Source: Hevea brasiliensis (lineage: Eukaryota > Streptophyta > Magnoliopsida > Malpighiales > Euphorbiaceae). From it: a DNA stretch of 64,000 nucleotides. The stretch spans positions 31,697,823-31,761,822 of the forward strand of contig NC_079510.1 of NCBI RefSeq assembly GCF_030052815.1. Reading direction: 5' to 3'. The notes beneath the pieces are model-generated. The model saw only the letters and a list, made by a program, of their open reading frames with translations, made no database searches and had not been told where the DNA came from. Shown here one piece after another: positions 57,024-64,000 of the stretch. The translations under genes and the position numbers were made by a program. Position 1 is the first letter of the stretch; every line of letters begins with the position of its first letter.

Positions 57024-57080
57024 GTTAAATGAGCCGAGAGTCACAGCGATGGGTGACCTTCTCGGGAAGGACTGCGAGGT
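57024..57080 (+). promoter_or_regulatory. 5S-rRNA-like block in Tekay-A copy 2 3' LTR (best copy)
   Basis: GTTAAATGAGC, CGAGAGTCACAGC, GATGGGTGACCTTCTCGGGA and AGGACTGCGAGGT. CGAGAGT, GATGGGTGACCT and GGGAAG are exact matches to plant 5S rRNA in the same order. CCTTC-TCGG-GAAGG forms a perfect hairpin like 5S helix IV. TATAAATA ends 21 bases before it. Confidence 0.55.
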
Positions 57081-59177
57081 CGATTTAAACTCAAATTTCA
57101 AATCGTAAAATGTGACGCCGCGGTTCTTAGGACTATTGCAAACACAGTGGACAAGAGAAAATCACAAAAAAGAATTGTTAAGCCAGTCAAATAATTAGGT
57201 CAGGGATCCGGAAGAAATATTAAATTATTTATAAACCGGATCGAACCGACGAAGGGCAATTTGGTCAATTGACCCCTAGAGCTGACTCCTGACGTAACTA
57301 TCAAATAAAATCGGAGAAAAGAAAAGTTCAGGATCAAGAATTAAATTAAAGAACTAAAGAAAAATAAATGAAAAAAAAAAAGAGAAAAAGAAAAAGTTGA
57401 TAAAGTTTATTACATCATACATGACATCATGCATGATGCAATAAACTTAATAATAAAGAATTTAAAATTATAGGATAATTGCGAATTAATTAAGATTAAA
57501 AATACATAAAAAGAAAAGAAAAGAAAAAAAAAATTATGTTGTCTTCTTCCCTCACCCAAGCCGGCTCCCTCTCTCTCTCTAAGCTCCCTCACTTCACCTC
57601 CATTAAAGCTCATTTTGAGCTTGAAGAAACCATAAATTCAGCCATAGAAAGTGTAAACTCCTTAGTTAAACCTTGTGTTTGAACTTTGAAAAGAAGATTA
57701 AAGAAGCAAAGAAAAGAAAAAAAAGAAGAGAATTGAAGAAATTGAAGAATTCAAATCCAAGAGGAGGTAAGCAATCTAATTTGAAAATTTTAGTTTATTA
57801 GTTGTGTTTGTAGCTTTACTAATCTAGAACTCAACTTAAAAATCAAAAGAAAACATCTTTGGAGGACCAATTATGAATTTTGGCCAGCTAGGGTTTAGGT
57901 TTGAGAATGAATGATTTTGATGCAAATTATAAAGTAGTTGAGTGTGAATGAGTGTATAAGTACTAAATGTGCATTTAAATTTCATCAAATGAGCTAAACA
58001 TGAAAGTTAGGGTTTTGACCTAGGGTTTGGGAGATAAAAATTTGAGAATTGGTCAAATGATGTGTTTGACCTTACCTAAGTTGAAAAATGGTCATGTATG
58101 ACCAATTGTGATGTGTAGAACCAAATTGAAATTCGGATTGGTTATGGATATTCTGCAGGCAGCATGACCAAGGTCCTTTTAGGGACCAAAACTAAAAATT
58201 TACCAACCCAATTGGTGTAAGGCTAATTGGGAATGAAACTAGACACAAAAAGTCACATTTTTCATTTAGAAATCATGCCCAGAAAGTGACCATAACTTAG
58301 TGAATAATTAGGCCAAATCCGGAATTGGGCAAACTGACCTGTACAAAAATGACCAAATAAACAGTAGTTATATAAATGACCATAACTTGGTCTAGGAAGG
58401 TCCAAGTGACCTGAATTTTATACCAAAAGAAAGCTGAGACATACCCCTACAACTTTCATGAAGAAAACAAACCCAAAATTTGACCATAAGCTGTCTAAAC
58501 ACTCACCTGTAGTCAACCCATAAAAACTGCCATTAACCAATAAATGCCCAGAATTCTAGGTAACACAAATCTGGCCAGCCATGTTCAAAATGGCCATAAC
58601 TTGGGTTACAAAACTCCAAATAGAGTGATTCAAAAACGGAAATAAATTTAAAACAATAAAGAACAACTTCTATGAAGAAAACTTAGCCAAATTATCACAG
58701 CAACATGACCAATAGAACAGTGCAAAATAGGGCACTAAATCTGAAATTTTAGAATTTCACCTAAAAAACTTAAGATTTGAGGAAAACAACCAAAACCAGC
58801 AAGTTAGGTAACCAAAATGTGGTATGTGGGTGAAATTAGAATTCTCATACCTATTAAGCATTAGAAAGTCAACAAATTGACTTGAATAGTATCGTGAATA
58901 GTAAGCCCGAAATACAAATTTCAAATAACGTCAAATTAAGCATATTAAAGTTAGATTTGAAATTATTTTTGGACTTATGATAATTTATGGTACTGAAACA
59001 CTATAAAATTGTGTGTTTCAGTAGAAAAGAATACCGGGAAAGAACCCCAAGCATCGAGTCAAGGCCAAAAGGCGACTTGTATAAGGTTTGTGCATAACAT
59101 AAACATTCTTTAAAATTTCTTTGCAAAGCACATGAAATGATTTGTGGTTTATTTATATTGCAAAATAATGATTGAAA

Positions 59178-59182
59178 TGTAC
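59178..59182. repeat. Target-site duplication of the solo LTR (left)
   Basis: TGTAC, repeated at 62294-62298. Confidence 0.9.
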
Positions 59183-62100
59183 TGTGACACCCCTTACCCA
59201 TCTACAGTGTAGCCGAGCAAGTTATGCCACTCAGTGTGTTGGAACACCAATTCATATTTCAATTTCAATTAATCCTTTTTAATTCATTTATTTATAATTT
59301 TTGATAAATCTAAATCTTTCTGCAAATTTTATATAAAATCCGGCAGAGTGCTGGCTATAAATTGGAAAAACAGTTCTTCTGAACCTGTTAAAAACACTTC
59401 CAATAATATCATCACATTATTCTCAATCAACCTCCAATATATTCTCAACAATTTCTCAATTCACTTCAGTATCTCAAAAATTCAATTCAATTCAAAACAC
59501 AATCAACTCAATGAAAAATGCTCAATTTATTACTGAACATATTCCATAGATGCTTACATCAAAAGCATAATTACATGAATTTATAATATACATTACAGAA
59601 GGTTACAAAATACAAAATATCAAAATATCAAAATATCAAAATGGCCTAATTTCCTACCAAATGCACTGCAATGTGAGGTGACTCTGAACTCTGAGTGCAG
59701 ATATGAAGGCTCACCATGTATGAGGCCAGTTGGACTCCCCAGCTATGTCTCCAGTACCTGCGCGTGGCAAAAGCGATGCGCTAAGCAATTCTGCTTAGTG
59801 GTGACAATAAAAAATAAAATAAAATAAAATAAAAACATGTGTACAGAATGTATGTTTACATTTTTGGGTGAACTAAGTCTCAAATATTTATTGCAATATT
59901 ATTCGATTGAAGTTTGGTAAAATTTATTAATACTGCCTGAGTAACCTATACTAGTTGACTGGACTGGATAAACGGGTAAATTGGTACTGGGTACTAAGTA
60001 CCTCAGACCATCACACCATCGGTCACATTGTGTCTCCCGGTGTGCAACAGAACAGCTAATAAGTTGTGATAATTATCGGGGATTAAACCCGAGTATAACA
60101 ACTCAATATCATAGCCAAAGGCTATTATGTCACAGAATGGCATAGGAAGCCATGAAATACAGAATGGCATGAAGCCATATGCAGTACTGCTAACAGAACA
60201 CTATTGGCATGCCAACCTATCCAAACCAATCACATTAGGCCTACTAGGGCATTTAACACTTTTTATTTATGTAATTCTTTAAAATTGAATTTTTGTGATT
60301 ACTATTCATTTCATTGGTCAACCAAAATGTTGACTTTTGCATTGGCAATAGGTAAATTAGTTTAAATATCATCAACATACCACATTTTGCATTTTAAACT
60401 TGTTGGTATTGGTTGCCAATACCATCTCTAAGCTTAATGTGAATTGGATAGAATTTTTAGTTTTCAAGCTTTGGATTTACTATTCCATTAGTTAATGTTG
60501 CAGTGGGAATTTGAAAAAATGATTAACATGAAATTTGTTCCTTATTTTGTCTAGTTGAATTTCCTTTTTTGAATCACTCCATTTTGAGTTTTGTAGCTCA
60601 AGTTATGGTCCAAAAACCACAACTGGCCGGATTGAAAATTTTCAGGGCTGACCATATCTACAGTGAAGTGAACAGTGACTGCAACTCAATTGTTGGATAG
60701 GTTATGGTCATAATTTGGGGTAGGTTTCTTCATGAAAGTTGTTGGTCTATATCTCAGCTTGTTTCTGGTAAAATTTTAGGTCAATTGGACCTTTCTACAT
60801 TGAGTTATGGCCAAATGAACAATCACTGTTCATTTGGTCATTTTGCAGAAATAGCCTGCAGGTCACCCGGATTTGAGCAAGTTTTTGGTCCACTTGTTTT
60901 GGTTTTATGGGCATGGTTTCTTCACCAAAGTTGTGCCATTATGTGTCTAGTTTCATGTCCAATTGACCAAACACCAATTAAACCTCTACAATTTAAGTTA
61001 TGGCTGTCCAAATAGGCTGGACTCACATCCAAACCTGCAGGTCACATAAGGCAGCTACTCCAACCTCAAATCCCACAACCCAATTCACTTCATTTTTTAT
61101 TCAAACCAAACCAAATGGTCACTAATTGACCATTAAAACCTACTCCAATCATCACAAGATCAAAGTCTCATTCTTCAACCCAAACCCTAACTCAACATTT
61201 CAAAACCATGCATTATCATTGCATTTATCAATTCACTTATAAGATACACATTAAGGGTAGCCATACTAGCATGTTAACTCCCCAAAAATCATCACCATAT
61301 TACCCTAGCCATGGCTGCCAAAATTTAGGGTTAACATACCAATGGTGTTTCATCAAATTTCTTTGTCATTTACACATATTTATAGTTCTTAAACATGAAA
61401 TTAAAGTGAAATTCAAGGTTTAGGTCACTAACCTCTTTTAGCTCAAATCCAAGCCAACCAAAACTTGAATTTTTCTTCAAAATTTTAATGCCCAAAGCTT
61501 CCTCAAGGTGTGGGGTGAATTTTTTGTGAAGACAACTAGGGCTTTTATGGTGTGGAAGCTAGGGAAAATCAAGCTTGAAAAAGCTTGTCCATGGAGGTTA
61601 GGGAAGAATGGTTTACGGCAAGGAAATGAAGAAGAAAGGGAATTCTGGTTTTTCTCTCATTTTTCAGCCCATTTGTCTCTTTTAAATATAGTTATGCCAT
61701 GTGTTAATATTGGGTTGGGTGAAGGCACACTAATGACATCATGTGATGTCATAAATTCCCATTTAATTCATTTTTTTTTCTTTTCTTTTCTACTCATTTT
61801 CAATTCAATTTTTAGTAATATTTATTCACATTTTATGTCATAATAATTATTTACTTAACTGGACAAGTCAGCCAAAAATCACCTCTGAAGGCGAAATGAC
61901 CAAAATGTCCTCCGTTTGGCTTAACGGGCCAAAATTGTCTGTACCGATTGAAAAATTTTTCTAAGTATTTTCTTGGCATTCTAATGCCATAAGAACCTCA
62001 ATAACCCTTCTCTGGAGTCCCGAAAATTATTTTATAATTTTTCCCTCGGGTTTAGGGCTCCTAGTTGCGAGAACCGCAACTTCTCACTAGGTTACCCATC

Positions 62101-62293
62101 GCTAGGGCACCGGCTCATTTAACTTGGTTGTATTTTATTTTTAAATTTTTCCTAAATTTTTATTATTAATATTTGAGTTAATTTTGGTTCCTCACTTTAG
62201 TTTAAATATTTTTCCGGACGTTCTAGCTATCCAGACCGACACTGGTCACCGGAACAGTAGAATGTACGGAGTTGCTACAGGGAGGGTGTTACA
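59183..62293 (-). mobile_element. Solo LTR of a third Tekay-like family
   Basis: 3111 bp with TGTGACACC...GTGTTACA ends on the plus strand (TGTAACACC...GTGTCACA on the element strand), flanked by TGTAC. It holds no gag, pol, primer site or polypurine tract. It shares with Tekay-A the 5S-like block (62060-62123), the AAGTTATGG/CTTCATGAAAGTTGT module (60728-60812) and the hairpin (59341-59353), but aligns poorly elsewhere. Solo LTRs form by recombination between the two LTRs of one element. Confidence 0.9.
62060..62123 (-). promoter_or_regulatory. 5S-rRNA-like block in the solo LTR
   Basis: The element strand reads GTTAAATGAGCCGGTGCCCT, AGCGATGGGTAACCT, then GAGAAGTTGCGG. It is more diverged from 5S than Tekay-A but has the same core. 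Confidence 0.45.
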
Positions 62294-63499
62294 TGTACAC
62301 TATACTTTTGATCTAAATTATTGGAAATTTGATGATATGTGATTTAATTGTCAATAAATGTTTGGCAAATTGATAAGATAGTTTTGAAACCACAGTGTCA
62401 TGATCATATATTTGAATGTCTCACTAGCATGACTAGTGAGAGAAATTAGTTTTGAATTTTGATTCCTTCTCTGGCTGAAGTGTTGAGGTGTGTGCCAGTA
62501 GAAGAAGAAATTTGAATGGGTACCCATAGTTTGAGCTTGCTAGCCTTGTGATTTCTCATAAGCCTCCGGCAATTGAGATGAATATGTTTCGAATGGCATG
62601 ATATAACAGTGTGTTTTTATGAAATTGATTTGAGAATTCCTAAATGAAATTATTAGACTAAAAGTATATAAATCATGTTTTGCATATGTCTTTCATTTTT
62701 AGCAATGTGTTTGAATAAGTATGATTTGAATTATACATAGATGTTATTTTAGTATGTTGTGCACCACTGAGTCATATTACTCAGCGATGGCTGTTATTAC
62801 TGTCGCAGATATAGAGACTAGAGGAGCAGCAAAGTGAGCTGCTAAGGATTATGGAGCCACCTTCCCTGAAGTTTTATCTGGTATATTTTATACCCTGATT
62901 GTAAAAATTATGTTGATGTATGTAAATGTAGAAAATGGTCATAAGCATTTGTATAAAGTTTGTAATAATATTAGTTTGGATTTTTCTAATGTAAATTCGG
63001 GTTTAATGAATGTAAATTGTTTTAACTTTAATGAAATATGAATGAAATTATTTTGTTTTAATTTGAATAAAATTACTTAGTATTATTTTGGATGATATTG
63101 AATTGGAAATTATTGATTTGAATTTTGGAATTTGAGAAATAATGTTGAAATTTGTTATGGTGGATGTTGAAGTTGTTGAGTTGATGAGATAAATCATTGG
63201 AAGTGTTTTTTTTTTTCAGGTATTTGAAGAACTGTTTTATCAAAATACAGACGGCACTCTGCTGAAATTTTTCTAAAATTTGTGGAAAAATAAAAAGGGA
63301 CAAAAATTTTAACTAATTTTCAAACTATAATTAAATATTTTAATACCTATTAGAAAATGCTCACCACTTCTAAAAAGTAGGAAAATAATTTTAAAATCCC
63401 TTGTAGGGTACTTAATAAGTTATCGGTAGTTGAAGTTCGATCGTTCATTAGGTATTCTACGGGATTATGTTATGCCTTACAGAGGGGTAAGGTGTGACA

Positions 63500-63678
63500 C
63501 CCCCCCCCCCCCCCCCCCACCCCCCCGCTAACATTTATTTCTTTTTCTATTACACAAGTGCATGAAATTTAATAATTCAGTCTCTAGAATTCGACCTGGA
63601 TTTACCACTTACTGGAGAAAATATTTCATAATTGGTGATTTTAGTCAATTTAATTTCTAGTGGATTCGACACCCATCA
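63500..63678 (+). repeat. Athila-1 5' LTR, right part
   Basis: It resumes after Tekay-A copy 2 with C(19)-A-C(7), then runs to GATTCGACACCCATCA. It ends with CA, eight bases before the primer site. Together with the left part it gives an LTR of about 1.7 kb. Confidence 0.72.
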
Positions 63679-63685
63679 AGAATTT

Positions 63686-63703
63686 TAGCACCGTTGCCGA
63701 GGA
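63686..63703 (+). other. Athila-type primer binding site
   Basis: TAGCACCGTTGCCGAGGA, a mutated form of the TGGCGCCGTTGCCGGGGA site typical of Athila and related elements. Confidence 0.75.
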
Positions 63704-64000
63704 CTGAAATTTATTGGATTTTATGTTTTTTTGTTAGGGTATTCTGTTATTAATTTTGTTTATGAAGTGTTGCTATTTTTAGGTTTTTGGAAAAAATTAT
63801 GGTGTTTCTATTCATCGGCAGATTTTTTATTGTATTTGGAGGGCGGCTCATACCTATTTTGAAGGAAATGATGCTCTAATCAAGACCAATGAATCCATAC
63901 CTATTTTGAAGGAAACGACGCTCTAATCAAGACCAATGAATAAGATTCATTAGCCCCACCCTCTTGAGGCCAAATTCAATTGTTTTCTAGGGTTTTGAGG
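63704..64000 (+). other. Athila-1 internal leader (continues past the window)
   Basis: Noncoding sequence after the primer site. It contains a 47-bp tandem duplication (63849-63942; CATACCTATTTTGAAGGAAA and CTCTAATCAAGACCAATGAA). The gag would lie to the right of the window. Confidence 0.6.

Larger units (their letters stand above)
48427..63499 (+). mobile_element. Tekay-A copy 2: Ty3/gypsy chromovirus with a solo LTR in its 3' LTR
   Basis: Plus-strand element with 5' LTR 48427-51958, primer site 51967-51978, gag from 52149, pol to 56758, polypurine tract 56838-56848 and 3' LTR 56851-63499. After removing the solo LTR (59183-62293) and one target duplication, its LTRs are 3532 and about 3533 bp. 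It is the same family as 1-19117, in opposite orientation. It lies in a C-run, so the duplication (CCCCC) is ambiguous in length. The LTRs look much alike, so this is a fairly recent insertion. Confidence 0.94.
56851..63499 (+). repeat. 3' LTR of Tekay-A copy 2, split by a solo LTR
   Basis: It starts TATAACACCCC (the terminal TG has become TA) and ends GGTGTGACA. The inner part is 56851-59182, the outer part 62294-63499. It is very similar to the 5' LTR, with the same TATA box, 5S-like block (57024-57080), module (58378-58468) and hairpin (63252-63264). No gene. Confidence 0.94.

Noticed and set aside
1..64000. A new multi-gene defence, metabolic or signalling system
   Set aside because: All coding signal on both strands is retrotransposon gag, pol, LINE ORF or the antisense Tat relic; no clustered unknown genes are present.

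Overview
This window looks like plant nuclear DNA, probably from a eudicot with a repeat-rich genome; the species cannot be fixed from the sequence. I found no host gene, tRNA or rRNA gene. Apart from about 0.5 kb, everything can be assigned to retrotransposons nested in one another. The family names used here are local labels: Tekay-A (two copies), Tekay-B, Copia-1, Tat-1, RTE-1, Athila-1 and a solo LTR.

Layout, left to right. Positions 1-19117 are Tekay-A copy 1, a Ty3/gypsy chromovirus on the minus strand whose left LTR runs off the window. Its gag is split by Copia-1 (4555-14794, minus strand, target duplication TCAAA). Positions 19118-46375 are Tat-1, a Ty3/gypsy Tat-type element on the plus strand. 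Its gag, protease and G-patch part (19118-22613) is separated from its RT, RNase H and integrase part (36619-40186) by Tekay-B (22614-36613, minus strand, target duplication ATTTT). The right LTR of Tekay-B contains a full-length RTE LINE (30895-34179, 20-bp target duplication). Tat-1 ends with repeat-rich 3' sequence and a long 3' LTR (from 42381) that carries a broken antisense reading frame. Positions 46376-46867 are unassigned. An Athila-like LTR starts near 46868 and is split at 48426/63500 by Tekay-A copy 2 (48427-63499, plus strand, inserted into a C-run). It resumes to 63678 and is followed by its primer binding site. The 3' LTR of Tekay-A copy 2 contains a 3111-bp solo LTR (59183-62293, target duplication TGTAC).

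Every coding region is damaged by stops and frameshifts, so nothing here is likely to transpose on its own. Sister LTRs preserve the empty sites of the LINE and the solo LTR, so the order of events can be read directly: Tat-1 before Tekay-B before RTE-1; Tat-1 before Tekay-A copy 1 before Copia-1; Athila-1 before Tekay-A copy 2 before the solo LTR.

The most interesting signals are non-coding. A block like the 3' half of 5S rRNA lies just downstream of a TATA box in the Tekay-A LTRs and recurs in the solo LTR family. A sense-oriented module (CCATAACTT, then about 70-80 bp, then AACTTTCATGAAGAA) is shared by Tekay and Athila-like LTRs. In Copia-1 the primer-binding-site/LTR junction is triplicated. 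I found no sign of a new multi-gene system.
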